Made by a program: the position numbers and the translations under genes. Shown here piece after piece: positions 8,051 to 15,933 of a DNA stretch of 44,226 nucleotides (positions are counted from its first letter, which is position 1; the number at the start of each line of letters is the position of its first letter). Origin of the DNA: an uncultured Bacilli bacterium (GTDB lineage Bacteria > Bacillota_I > Bacilli_A > RF39 > UBA660). The notes under the pieces were generated by a model, which searched no databases, was not told the origin of the DNA, and was given only the letters and a program-made list of their open reading frames with translations. The stretch spans positions 1 to 44,226 of the forward strand of contig CALVUM010000013.1 of assembly GCA_944363605.1 (NCBI GenBank), read 5' to 3'.

Positions 8051-8965
8051 ATGAATTTAAAAAAAGAAATGAACTATGCACGTTTATTAATGAATAAAAC
8101 AGAAGTGGGACAGAGAGTTTATCAGAATCATGATAAAATGATGTATATTGGTGGAGACAATATGCGGGGCTTGTTTCAAGAGTTAGATGTGAATAAGGAA
8201 AAATCTTTGGTGGTTTGTGGTTCTGGAGATCCTGGTTTAGAAGTTGCATATCAAGATTTTTCTCAGATTACTTGTTTTGATATTAATCTTTTTGCGCGTC
8301 ATATGCTTCATGTTAAATTAGCCGCGATAAAAGCTTTAAATTACCAAGAGTTTTGTGAGTTATTTCAAACTTCTTTAACGAAAGAATGGTTAGATAAAAT
8401 TTCTCCTTATTTACCTGATGCGACTTTTCTTTTTTTTGATAACTTATTTCAATTAAATTCTTCTAAATTACCGAATTTATTTACGCATAATTATTCGAAA
8501 CATGCTCTCTATTTCTTTCGTAAATGTCAACAAAATTTTTCTGTGTATAATGAACAAGAATTTTCTAAATTAAAAAGTTGTTTACAGACAAAAAAATTTC
8601 AATTTTTACCTTTAGATATTTTTCAAAAGGAAAAAGTGAATTCTTGTTTGGAAAAGTATGATTTTATTTACTTAAGTAATATTTTATTTTTTGCAAGTAT
8701 GCCTGTTGCAGATTTTATGAAAAATATTTTTCCAATATTTTATCAAAGTTTACGAGATGACGGAGTTTTGGTGGTAAATTATTTTCATAGTTATATGGAT
8801 GAATTGAAGGAAAAAAGAACTTTTAAAAATCGTTTATATCAAGAAAGAAATTCGTTATTATATGAACAAATTAAAAGGTATTGTAATCAAGAAATTATCC
8901 TTCCTGCTTCTGGTTTTGGGCATGGGACAGGTGGCAAAGATTTTGTTTTGGCTGTAAAAAAATAA
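8051..8965 (+). CDS. DUF3419-like protein (BtaA-type SAM-binding fold), 304 aa
   Basis: The segment about residues 52-98 (LVVCGSGDPGLEVAY..., ITCFDINLFARHMLHVKLAAI) matches the SAM-binding core of DUF3419, whose characterised member BtaA transfers 3-amino-3-carboxypropyl from SAM to diacylglycerol in betaine-lipid synthesis. The C-terminal part has the DDGVLVVNYFHS and GFGHGTGGKDF blocks. No BtaB methyltransferase is nearby, so a betaine-lipid role is not implied; another 3-amino-3-carboxypropyl transfer is possible. The start is supported by AAAAGGGGG upstream. The stop codon lies in the terminator hairpin shared with spoVS. Confidence 0.65.
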   Translation: MNLKKEMNYARLLMNKTEVGQRVYQNHDKMMYIGGDNMRGLFQELDVNKEKSLVVCGSGDPGLEVAYQDFSQITCFDINLFARHMLHVKLAAIKALNYQEFCELFQTSLTKEWLDKISPYLPDATFLFFDNLFQLNSSKLPNLFTHNYSKHALYFFRKCQQNFSVYNEQEFSKLKSCLQTKKFQFLPLDIFQKEKVNSCLEKYDFIYLSNILFFASMPVADFMKNIFPIFYQSLRDDGVLVVNYFHSYMDELKEKRTFKNRLYQERNSLLYEQIKRYCNQEIILPASGFGHGTGGKDFVLAVKK

Positions 8966-8990
8966 AGAATCTTTTTGGGATTCTTTATTT
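8963..8990. terminator. Bidirectional terminator between the DUF3419-like gene and spoVS
   Basis: TAAAGAATC (8963-8971) pairs perfectly with GATTCTTTA (8979-8987), 7-nt loop, with a T run on the plus side and A/T-rich flank on the minus side. Both convergent genes have their stop codons inside the stem. Confidence 0.85.
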
Positions 8991-9245
8991 ATTTGTAACG
9001 ATTAATTTCATTGCTGTTTTATTTTCTCCATTTATTGTGATATCGTTAAAAGCTGGGATAACAATTAAATTATCACCGCTTGGCGCAACAAATCCTCTGG
9101 CAATGGCGATGGCTTTAATTGCCTGGTTTAAACTTCCTGCTCCAATTGTTTGAATTTCTACAGATTTTTGTTCACGATAGATATTCGCGATTGCCCCAGC
9201 TACTTTGCTTGGATTTGATTTTGATGAAACTTTTAATATTTCCAT
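8985..9245 (-). CDS. spoVS: Stage V sporulation protein S, 86 aa
   Basis: Near-canonical SpoVS: MEILKVSSKSNPSKVAGAIA at the start, EIQTIGAGSLNQAIKAIAIA, then RGFVAPSG..L..IPAF.DI.INGE..TA.KLIV, with the normal 86-residue length of this Alba-like nucleic-acid-binding fold. In Bacillus it affects sporulation and septation, but the family also occurs widely in non-sporulating bacteria, so its presence alone does not prove sporulation. GGAGG precedes the ATG at good spacing. It lies downstream of the two unknown minus-strand genes, separated by a terminator, so it probably has its own weak promoter in the 45-nt gap. Confidence 0.97.
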   Translation of the reverse strand: MEILKVSSKSNPSKVAGAIANIYREQKSVEIQTIGAGSLNQAIKAIAIARGFVAPSGDNLIVIPAFNDITINGENKTAMKLIVTNK

Positions 9246-9282
9246 TTTTTAACCTCCGATATCAAACTATATGCGTAACGAA

Positions 9283-9313
9283 TAAAAAAAATACTACTAG
9301 GTTGTTAGTAGTA
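9283..9313 (-). terminator. Terminator of the minus-strand pair 9297-10197
   Basis: TACTACTA (9292-9299) pairs with TAGTAGTA (9306-9313), 6-nt loop. On the minus strand the hairpin is followed by a run of eight T. The stop codon of the upstream gene is in the stem. Confidence 0.85.
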
Positions 9314-9713
9314 ATAAACATGCAAGAAACATTCCTAAATTTAAAACAACAAATAAAAGGGCTACTCCATTTGCATATCCGGCTCTTTTTTCGCGTAAAG
9401 TTCTTTTTAATGTCATTTGTTCTTCTAGTATTTTTTCTTGTTCTTTTTTTAAATCAAGAATATTTTTTTCTTCTATATTTTCTTGGTATCTTGTTAATCC
9501 TTCTTGGAGTGTGTTTGATAGGTTAGGAAAATTCATTGCTTCTTGATAGAAATTATCAAAACGTTCAATATTTTCATTTGCACTTTCGTTTAAAAATGGT
9601 TGATATTTTTTCGCACGTTTTATATAATCTTCAAATTTTAAAATTTTTCTTTTTTCTTCTTCCGTAGTATTTCCTTTTTGAATTAAAGAATAATACTCTT
9701 CTTTATTTATCAT
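9297..9713 (-). CDS. Hypothetical coiled-coil protein with C-terminal membrane anchor, 138 aa
   Basis: Not recognised. Residues about 1-110 are strongly charged and helical (E/K-rich, coiled-coil like, 'LDLKKEQEKILEEQMTLKR'), and residues about 113-136 form one hydrophobic membrane segment (GVALLFVVLNLGMFLACLLLL). It is therefore probably a tail-anchored protein facing the cytoplasm. Its start overlaps the end of the upstream gene by 11 nt, with GGGAG before the ATG, so the two are made together. Confidence 0.75.
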   Translation of the reverse strand: MINKEEYYSLIQKGNTTEEEKRKILKFEDYIKRAKKYQPFLNESANENIERFDNFYQEAMNFPNLSNTLQEGLTRYQENIEEKNILDLKKEQEKILEEQMTLKRTLREKRAGYANGVALLFVVLNLGMFLACLLLLTT

Positions 9714-10197
9714 TTTGAATCTCCCTTCCTAAATCTTCTAAAGTGACATGTAGGTTTTTTGCTTTTAAAATTCCATACAATTGTAATATTTTTTGGGGAT
9801 TTTCGGTGTCGTAACGGTATTTTTTATCAAATTCATCAATGATTAGAAGAAATATTTTATTCTGATCATCTTTTTGGAGTAAAATATTTTTAATTTTAGG
9901 ATATTTACTGATCTTTTTTTGTTCTAGCTGATTCATTTCTTCAGTTTCTTTGTAAAGACGAATGATTTCAAATAAATCAATTGGTTCTAAAGCATCGTCT
10001 GTTAAATGCTCTCTTAGTACTTGATTATATAGAATTTCTGGTAAGTAAAATTTACTAATATCTATTTTATGTATTTTGTCCTTATCTTTACAAATTAGAT
10101 AATTTTCTTCGATAAAAAGAGTGTCTTGAAAGCCGGGATTGTATTTTTTCCATTCTTGCAAATAAAGAAAATTGTCTTGCATAATTTTATCCGTCAT
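9703..10197 (-). CDS. Hypothetical cytoplasmic protein, 164 aa
   Basis: Not recognised. An acidic and basic mixed alpha/beta protein with no signal peptide or membrane segment; residues about 95-140 (KIFLLIIDEFDKKYRYDTE) look like a beta-strand followed by helices. It is the first gene of a two-gene operon with the tail-anchored protein at 9297-9713 and may be its cytosolic partner (inference from coupling only). An extended -10 box lies about 30 nt upstream. Confidence 0.75.
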   Translation of the reverse strand: MTDKIMQDNFLYLQEWKKYNPGFQDTLFIEENYLICKDKDKIHKIDISKFYLPEILYNQVLREHLTDDALEPIDLFEIIRLYKETEEMNQLEQKKISKYPKIKNILLQKDDQNKIFLLIIDEFDKKYRYDTENPQKILQLYGILKAKNLHVTLEDLGREIQNDK

Positions 10198-10222
10198 ACA
10201 GCCACGTCCTTATTCTTAGATT

Positions 10223-10231
10223 ATTATAGCA
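10223..10231 (-). promoter_or_regulatory. Extended -10 promoter of the minus-strand pair
   Basis: On the minus strand TGC-TATAAT (10231 down to 10223), about 26 nt before the ATG at 10197. The -35 position is only a T run. Confidence 0.6.
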
Positions 10232-10367
10232 TGAAAAAAATAGAAAAAAAATACATTTTTCCTTTTTTTAAAAATTTGTTATTGGACTATATGGATATTT
10301 TAAAAATTCGTATTAGGATTTTGAAAATTGGTATAAAAAAAGGTGCAAATTTAGGTAAATTAGCAAT

Positions 10368-10396
10368 TTGACGAGGCTATTTCTTTATGTTTTAAT
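10368..10396 (+). promoter_or_regulatory. Promoter of the ssb gene
   Basis: TTGACG (10368-10373), 17-nt spacer, TTTAAT (10391-10396). It sits 24 nt before the ssb start. The remaining part of the gap 10198-10419 shows no credible gene. Confidence 0.7.
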
Positions 10397-10419
10397 GGCT
10401 TTGAAAGGAGGAATTTTTT

Positions 10420-10758
10420 ATGAATACGGTCGTTTTAATCGGGCGGTTAGGTACTGAACCTGTCCTTACTGAAACTAAAGATAGTCATTCAAGAACTGTT
10501 ATTCAATTAGCTGTTCCTAGATCTTATAAAAATCAAGATGGCATATATGAAACGGATTTTTTTCGATGTGTTTTATGGAATGGAATAGCTAAAAGAGCCA
10601 AAGAATATTGCAAAAAAGGTGATACGGTTTGTGTGAAAGGACGTCTGCAAGTTCGTGATTACCTTGACGAACATGAAGAAAAAAAATATATTACAGAAGT
10701 TATCGCGGAATCAATTTCATTTGTTAGTAGTGTAAAAAATAAGGAAGAAAATTCTTAA
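10420..10758 (+). CDS. ssb: Single-stranded DNA-binding protein, short form, 112 aa
   Basis: An OB-fold SSB: MNTVVLIGRLGTEPVL, then ..FFRCVLWNGIAKRAKEYCKKGD and VKGRLQVRDY. The core is complete but the protein stops about 10 residues after the fold with KNKEENS. The flexible tail and the acidic DDDIPF tip that recruits partner proteins are missing. This is the shape of the auxiliary SsbB of Bacillus (about 113 aa, used in competence), rather than of the essential replication SSB, which should be elsewhere. GAAAGGAGG precedes the ATG. Confidence 0.93.
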   Translation: MNTVVLIGRLGTEPVLTETKDSHSRTVIQLAVPRSYKNQDGIYETDFFRCVLWNGIAKRAKEYCKKGDTVCVKGRLQVRDYLDEHEEKKYITEVIAESISFVSSVKNKEENS

Positions 10759-10807
10759 AAAAATAATATTCCTCAAAAAATACACATAGGATGTAATAGG
10801 TGAAAAT

Positions 10808-11584
10808 ATGAATAAGTATATACGCGCGTTTGGAATTCTGTCTATTTTATGTTTTAGCTTTTATTATACAGAGAAGATCGCTTTATTTATGCAACAAAAA
10901 GATCCAATTTATGAAACAATTATGAGTATGAAAAGTGATTTTGAAATGAATTCTTTAGATGCTTATATTTATGATGAGTATATTATTCCTGGAGTTGTTG
11001 GTAAAGAAGTTAATGTTTTAGAAAGTTTTCGAAATATGAAATATGATGGTGCTTTTCAAGCTGATGATTTAGTATTTAATGAAGTAGTTCCTGAAATTAG
11101 TTTACAGGATCACAAAGATAAAATTATTGAACAAGGAAATAAAATTCATCAAGCAGTAGCTTTGATAACTCAAGATGAACAATTAATTACGTATTTAGAA
11201 GAAATGGGTGTTTCTTATGCTGTTCTTACCACAAAAGATAATGTGAATACCCATCGAGAATATGGAATTAAAGTAAATTATGATATTTCTAATTATCAGG
11301 AAGTTGAAAAAATATTGAAAGAAAATAAGGAAAATAATGAGTTGTGTTATATTAAACCTAATTATGAAGAGTTTTGCAAAAATGTTTCGAAAACTTTAGT
11401 TAAAGAAACGCTATCTTTATCTAAAAGTAATTTTCCACGGTTATATAGCCAAGTTTCGTCTGGTAATATTTTATATTTAGAAAATAATTTAGGATTACAG
11501 TATTTGAAATTATTGCTAGAGCAAATTCGTTATAAAGGATTGGAAGTTATAGCTTTATCCGAATTAGTTAGTGAAAATACATAA
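10808..11584 (+). CDS. Membrane-anchored protein, possibly a degenerate polysaccharide-deacetylase fold, 258 aa
   Basis: An N-terminal hydrophobic segment (about residues 7-22) with little else that is hydrophobic suggests a single-pass protein with an extracytoplasmic domain. The C-terminal block SGNILYLENNLGLQYLKLLLEQ..YKGLEVIALSEL resembles the last strand-helix of NodB-type deacetylases ('..KGYKFVTLSEL'), and the YAVLTTKDN block could be an earlier strand. The conserved metal-binding Asp-His-His motifs are not evident, so catalysis is doubtful. GGTGA before the ATG serves as ribosome-binding site. It follows ssb by 49 nt and may be cotranscribed. Function unknown. Confidence 0.6.
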   Translation: MNKYIRAFGILSILCFSFYYTEKIALFMQQKDPIYETIMSMKSDFEMNSLDAYIYDEYIIPGVVGKEVNVLESFRNMKYDGAFQADDLVFNEVVPEISLQDHKDKIIEQGNKIHQAVALITQDEQLITYLEEMGVSYAVLTTKDNVNTHREYGIKVNYDISNYQEVEKILKENKENNELCYIKPNYEEFCKNVSKTLVKETLSLSKSNFPRLYSQVSSGNILYLENNLGLQYLKLLLEQIRYKGLEVIALSELVSENT

Positions 11585-11648
11585 AACAATTTAAAAAAAG
11601 TTGAAATTATGAATTCTATCTATATATAGAAGATAGTGATGCTAGGTA

Positions 11649-11680
11649 AGCCTCGTTTTGAAACGAGGTTGCTTTTTTTT
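11649..11680 (+). terminator. Strong terminator, possibly ending a small RNA
   Basis: CCTCGTTT (11651-11658) pairs with AAACGAGG (11661-11668), followed shortly by eight T. A -35/-10-like pair (TTGAAA 11601-11606, TATATA about 11622-11628) lies just upstream, so this may end a roughly 50-nt RNA as well as the upstream gene. Confidence 0.85.
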
Positions 11681-11688
11681 CTTCTTTT

Positions 11689-11697
11689 TGCTATAAT
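11689..11697 (+). promoter_or_regulatory. Extended -10 promoter of the RNase J-like gene
   Basis: TGC-TATAAT with TATAAT at 11692-11697, giving a leader of about 80 nt before ATG 11782. Confidence 0.6.
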
Positions 11698-11781
11698 GAG
11701 TCTACGTTAAAAAACTTTTTATTGTGTTCTTTATTTTTTTGGAACAAAAAAAGGATGAATTATAGAAGGAGAAATTATTTT

Positions 11782-13416
11782 ATGGAAAAAATAAGAATTT
11801 TTAGTCTGGGTGGATTAGATGAAATGGGAAAAAACACCTATATTGTTGAAATAAATGAAGATATTTTTGTCTTTGATTGTGGACTTAAATATGCGGATAA
11901 CAATATGTATGGGATTGATTATATTATTCCGGACTATGAATATTTAATTAGAAATAAACAAAGAGTCAAAGGTATTTTTATAACTCATGGACATTATGAA
12001 AATATGGGGGCGGCTGCTGATTTATCTAGAATTATTCCAGGAATTAAATTTTATGCTACCCATTACACCAAATTTGTTTTAATGGATCTAGGCGTTAAAG
12101 AAGAAAATATAGTAGAAATTACACCAAATAAAGCTTTAAAGTTTGGAGCGATTACCATATTTCCACTTCCAGTAAGCCATAGTGTTCCAGGAGCAGTTAT
12201 GTATTCTATTAATACGAAACATGGAGCAATATGTTATACGGGAGACTTTATCATTGATCCGTTAATGAATGGTGCATACGATATGGATTTAGGCAAAATT
12301 GCCTATATTGGAAAAAAAGGTGTTTTATGTTTGCTTTGTGAGTCTGTTTTTTCAGAACATGTTGGTCATACTTCGCCATCGCATCGTTTATCTACTTTTT
12401 TTGGAGACATTATAAGTAAATACGATAGTCGTATTTTCTTTAGTGTTTTACCAACTCATTTATATACGATACAAGATATTTTTGAAGCGGCGAAAAATTC
12501 TCATCGAAAAATTGTTATTATGGGGAAAAAACTGCAAAATTTTATTCGCTTTGCTACAGAAAATCATTATTTAGAATATCAATCTGATCTGCTTGGAGAT
12601 TTATCTAATATAAATGATTCAAATTCTATTTTACTTATTTGTGATGATAAAGCTACTGCTTACGCTTCTATTAGTAAAATTGTTAATGGATATGATAAAT
12701 TTATAACTTTGCGTAAAGGAGATGCAGTTGTATTTGCTGAACCAAGATATGATGCGAATGAAAAGACTATTGTAAAGCTTGAAAATGACTTGGCAATGGC
12801 CGGGTGTAAAATTGTAAGTTTGCCAAAAGAAAAAAATATTTTACATCATGCTTCAAGTGAAGATATTATGCTTATGATTAAATTAATGAACCCAAAGTAT
12901 TATATGCCAGTTAAAGGAGAATACCGTTATATGGTAAATAACGCTAATTTAGCGAATGCTCTTGGTGTTAAGGCTGAAAATATTTTTTTGAAACAAAATG
13001 GGGATATTGTAGAAATTATTGATGGAAAAGCAACAGATAAGTTTGAACGAATTAAGGTAAAAGATACTTTAATTGATGGCAAGAGTAGTGATGATGTTGG
13101 TGAACTAGTTATGAAAGACCGTGAGATGTTAAGCGATAACGGAATTGTTTTAGTGAGTGCAACATTGAGTAAAAAAGCGAAAGTTTTGCTGGTTGGTCCA
13201 GAAATTACTACCAAAGGGTTTATTTATGTTAAAGAAGCAAAAGATATGATCTATAAAATGAAAGAAATTAGTGAAGAAGTTATTACAAGAAATATTAATA
13301 ATGGATTTGTTGATTATAATAAAATTAAAACAGAATTACGTTCTGAATTAAGTAATTATTTGTATGAACAGACAGAATGTAAACCAATGATTATTGCTGT
13401 AGTTCAAGAAGTTTAA
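11782..13416 (+). CDS. Ribonuclease J paralogue with degenerate catalytic site (RNase J2-like), 544 aa
   Basis: The fold and full length of RNase J are clear: a metallo-beta-lactamase half starting IRIFSLGGLDEMGKNTY, a beta-CASP insertion and the C-terminal domain. The metal-binding HxHxDH motif reads H69-G-H71-Y-E73-N74, so the Asp and last His are replaced. H133 (SHSVPGA) and D155 (TGDFIIDP) remain. The usual LSDSTNA loop is LLCESVF, the HxSGH phosphate-binding loop is H355-H-A-S-S, and the last His of PVHGEYR is Lys (PVK378GEYR). Catalysis is therefore likely weak or lost, as for RNase J2, which works in complex with J1 in mRNA decay and rRNA maturation (family knowledge). An active J1 should be encoded elsewhere. 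ATG 11782 (after GAAGGAG) is chosen over an upstream in-frame ATG at 11722 because the homologous N terminus begins there. Confidence 0.9.
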   Translation: MEKIRIFSLGGLDEMGKNTYIVEINEDIFVFDCGLKYADNNMYGIDYIIPDYEYLIRNKQRVKGIFITHGHYENMGAAADLSRIIPGIKFYATHYTKFVLMDLGVKEENIVEITPNKALKFGAITIFPLPVSHSVPGAVMYSINTKHGAICYTGDFIIDPLMNGAYDMDLGKIAYIGKKGVLCLLCESVFSEHVGHTSPSHRLSTFFGDIISKYDSRIFFSVLPTHLYTIQDIFEAAKNSHRKIVIMGKKLQNFIRFATENHYLEYQSDLLGDLSNINDSNSILLICDDKATAYASISKIVNGYDKFITLRKGDAVVFAEPRYDANEKTIVKLENDLAMAGCKIVSLPKEKNILHHASSEDIMLMIKLMNPKYYMPVKGEYRYMVNNANLANALGVKAENIFLKQNGDIVEIIDGKATDKFERIKVKDTLIDGKSSDDVGELVMKDREMLSDNGIVLVSATLSKKAKVLLVGPEITTKGFIYVKEAKDMIYKMKEISEEVITRNINNGFVDYNKIKTELRSELSNYLYEQTECKPMIIAVVQEV

Positions 13417-13439
13417 CAGGTGGAAAGAACCTGTTTTTT
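13415..13439 (+). terminator. Rho-independent terminator of the RNase J-like gene
   Basis: AACAGGT (13415-13421) pairs with ACCTGTT (13429-13435), 7-nt loop, T run. The stop codon overlaps the stem. Confidence 0.85.
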
Positions 13440-13483
13440 GTATATTTTTTTTCATTTTTCCCATACTAATCTTGGTGATAGAT

Positions 13484-13909
13484 ATGTTAGAAAAAGAAAT
13501 TTTATTAAAACTTTATCAAAATGTAGAAATGGGGATAGTTGGAATTGAGTCTGTTGAAGATAAAATAGAATCGCGGTCTTTAGCTAAACTTATTCTAGAA
13601 CAAAAGAAAGAATATGAAAAAATCAAAGAAAAATTAGTTTCTTTATGTTCTAAATATAATGTTGAGGACAAAGAAATAGGAACTTTTGCTAAGCTTAGTA
13701 GTGATATGATGGTTACAATGAAAACATTAATGGATAGAAGTGAACATATTCTTGCGAAGATGATGATGGAGGGTACAAATAAAGGATTGATTCAACTTGA
13801 AGAACTTTTGAATAATTATCAAGGAAAAGATCAAAAAATTATTGATTTGATTCAAGATACCATTCAATTAGAACATCAAAATAATGAGGAATTAAAAATT
13901 TATTTATAG
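13484..13909 (+). CDS. Hypothetical all-helical protein (ferritin-like bundle pattern), 141 aa
   Basis: Long amphipathic helices with little else, no signal peptide or membrane segment. The pattern of E/H/K-containing helices (about 5-20, 30-55, 70-105 and 115-138) resembles a four-helix ferritin-like bundle, but I cannot identify a di-metal ExxH set with confidence. ATG 13484 follows GGTGAT; an in-frame TTG at 13472 would use that site as coding sequence. Function unknown. Confidence 0.65.
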   Translation: MLEKEILLKLYQNVEMGIVGIESVEDKIESRSLAKLILEQKKEYEKIKEKLVSLCSKYNVEDKEIGTFAKLSSDMMVTMKTLMDRSEHILAKMMMEGTNKGLIQLEELLNNYQGKDQKIIDLIQDTIQLEHQNNEELKIYL

Positions 13910-13960
13910 TTTAAGATAATTAAAACTTAACAAAATCTTTTACAATAAAAGAGTCTATAG

Positions 13961-13993
13961 AATATCTTTCCTAGAAAAAGGGAAGATATTTTT
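13961..13993 (+). terminator. Terminator after the helical-protein gene
   Basis: An 11-bp stem (13961-13971 with 13980-13990, one G-T pair) with an 8-nt loop and a short T run. The rest of the 248-nt gap 13910-14157 holds only the next promoter. Confidence 0.7.
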
Positions 13994-14128
13994 ATGTTTG
14001 AAATAAAAAAACATTTTATATATCAAAATATGCTCAAGTTTTTTAAGAAATCTTTTTAAAAGAAGAAAGAAATTGTTAAAAGCTTTTTAGGAGATTGCAG
14101 TTACAAAGGTGTTTTTTTGCTTTTTTTG

Positions 14129-14137
14129 TGATAAAAT
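14129..14137 (+). promoter_or_regulatory. Extended -10 promoter of the coiled-coil gene
   Basis: TGA-TAAAAT (TAAAAT at 14132-14137), about 20 nt before ATG 14158, predicting a very short leader that still includes GGTGA. Confidence 0.5.
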
Positions 14138-14157
14138 ATTTTTATTGGTGAAATAAT

Positions 14158-15774
14158 ATGTTAAGTAAAATTTGGATAAAATTTAAAAATTTTTTGAAAA
14201 TTTTAAGTCTACTATTTATAAATATTCTCTTAGTGTTTTTTCCAGATAAAAAAGATAAGAGTGAAAAAATAAATGAAGAAAAAACCAAAAAAGCTTTAGA
14301 AAAGTCAACCGAAAAGAAAAGGGAGCAATCAAATTCAGAGACAAGTAATACAAATGAAAGTAGAAGCCTATTTGAGGAAACTTATGTAAAAGAATATTTT
14401 ACTGAAAAAGAGATTAAGGAAAAAATACAAAAAGCTTTTGAAAAAGAAACGAAATTTAAAATTCAAGATTTAGAAAGAAAAGAAAATTATAAAGAAACGG
14501 AAAAGAAAGTATTTAAAAAAATTCAAGAGAAGAAATATAGAAAAGATGAAAAGCAACAATTGGATTCGGTTATTCAGATTGAAGTTAAAAAAGAAGCAGA
14601 AAAGTTTAAAGAAAAACCACAAGAAATAAAAAACGAATCTATAAATTTAGATGAGGCTCCAGTTATTTTAAAAAAGGAAAACGTTTCGGTTTTGAAAAAC
14701 TTGGAATTGGAAACAGAAAACGAAGAAATCAAAGAAGATGAAAATAAAAATTTTCATGAAAGAGAAGAAGGTGTTTTAGAAATTCCTTTCAAAAAAGAAG
14801 TCAAACAAGATGATTTCATTGAAGAGAATCTGCAAATAGGTTCTGAAATTCCCGAAAATGTTGAAGAACCAGTTTTTAGAGACATTTCACAAAATCCAGA
14901 TATTTTACCTTTAGCATCTACTCCAGTAGTAATGAGGGTAAATCAAATTCTTGAAGAGGAAATGTTCGAAGAAAAACAATATGATCATTTAGAAGAAAAA
15001 ATAGCTTTACGAGAGACTCAATTACGAGTTTATCTTAAAGAAGAACTAGATGAAGCGAAAAAGGAACAAGCAAAAAATGAACTAAAGAAAATTGAAGTTT
15101 TAAAAAAAGATATGAATGAACAAAAAGAACTCGTTTTAGATGAAGAAATCATTTTGTTAGAAGAGAAGATTCCTTTGAAAGAAAAAGAGCTTGTTTTAAC
15201 TGAATTAAAGGATATGCAAGATAAACAAGTTAAAGAAATGGAAGAAGGAATTTTTAAAGAGTTTGAAAATAAGAGTGAAGAATATATTAAAAATATGGAA
15301 AAAATTCTTGTAAAGGAAAGAATTCAAAGTTTAGCTCGTGGTATTGAAATTCCTATGCTTTTGTCTTTTCCATTTATTAAAAATTCTTATTTTCGTATTC
15401 TTACGGCAAGCTTGTTTTTACATAATCATTTATCTTTTTTACGTAATTTACTTTGGCGTACTCCTAGAAATTATCTTAAGAGTGATTTGAGTTCTTTGGA
15501 TAAAGGGAAAGATGCTTTAAAAAAATCTCAAGATATGATTGCTAAAAATATTTTGCTTTTTTCGCAAATTGAGCAAAATATCTTTTCTAAATATCCCGAA
15601 TTACAAGAAGATGAAGAGTTTTTAAATCAGCTAGATGATATTAAAGTAAGATTACTTACTGATTATTATATATTAAAAAGAAAAGAAGAAAAAATAAATC
15701 AAAATTTAGAAAAAATAAAGGGTCAAACACGTAAATTAAAAAAATGGCAGAGAAGAGAAAATCATTTAGGATGA
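14158..15774 (+). CDS. Large charged coiled-coil protein with N-terminal membrane anchor, 538 aa
   Basis: Not recognised. Residues about 12-28 are hydrophobic (ILSLLFINILLVFF) and could anchor the protein. Residues 30-390 are dominated by Glu and Lys with heptad-like spacing, mostly disordered or coiled coil. A less charged stretch at about 400-440 (IPMLLSFPFIKNSYFRILTASLF) may fold or touch the membrane, and a second coiled coil follows to a basic C terminus. Strong E/K composition limits homology inference. It may be a structural or scaffold protein at the membrane; this is speculation. It is monocistronic. Confidence 0.7.
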   Translation: MLSKIWIKFKNFLKILSLLFINILLVFFPDKKDKSEKINEEKTKKALEKSTEKKREQSNSETSNTNESRSLFEETYVKEYFTEKEIKEKIQKAFEKETKFKIQDLERKENYKETEKKVFKKIQEKKYRKDEKQQLDSVIQIEVKKEAEKFKEKPQEIKNESINLDEAPVILKKENVSVLKNLELETENEEIKEDENKNFHEREEGVLEIPFKKEVKQDDFIEENLQIGSEIPENVEEPVFRDISQNPDILPLASTPVVMRVNQILEEEMFEEKQYDHLEEKIALRETQLRVYLKEELDEAKKEQAKNELKKIEVLKKDMNEQKELVLDEEIILLEEKIPLKEKELVLTELKDMQDKQVKEMEEGIFKEFENKSEEYIKNMEKILVKERIQSLARGIEIPMLLSFPFIKNSYFRILTASLFLHNHLSFLRNLLWRTPRNYLKSDLSSLDKGKDALKKSQDMIAKNILLFSQIEQNIFSKYPELQEDEEFLNQLDDIKVRLLTDYYILKRKEEKINQNLEKIKGQTRKLKKWQRRENHLG

Positions 15775-15891
15775 TGTAAAAACGAAGTAGTTTGAATGAA
15801 TAGGTTTAAGAAAAGTAAAGTGCTAAAAAGAGAGAAAATGACAAGAATTTGCCAAATTAAGGAGTTTTGCTTGTTTTCTTTTTTTTAGTTA

Positions 15892-15900
15892 TGATAAAAT
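15892..15900 (+). promoter_or_regulatory. Extended -10 promoter of the cyclophilin gene
   Basis: TGA-TAAAAT with TAAAAT at 15895-15900; a weak TTGTTT lies about 18 nt upstream. Confidence 0.5.
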
Positions 15901-15933
15901 TAAAGCGGTGTTTTAATAAAGGATGGGATCAAA

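Noticed and set aside
10126-10371. Plus-strand ORF of 81 codons between the minus-strand pair and ssb
   Set aside because: It begins inside the oppositely oriented gene, crosses that gene's promoter, has no ribosome-binding site and a low-complexity Ile/Lys product.
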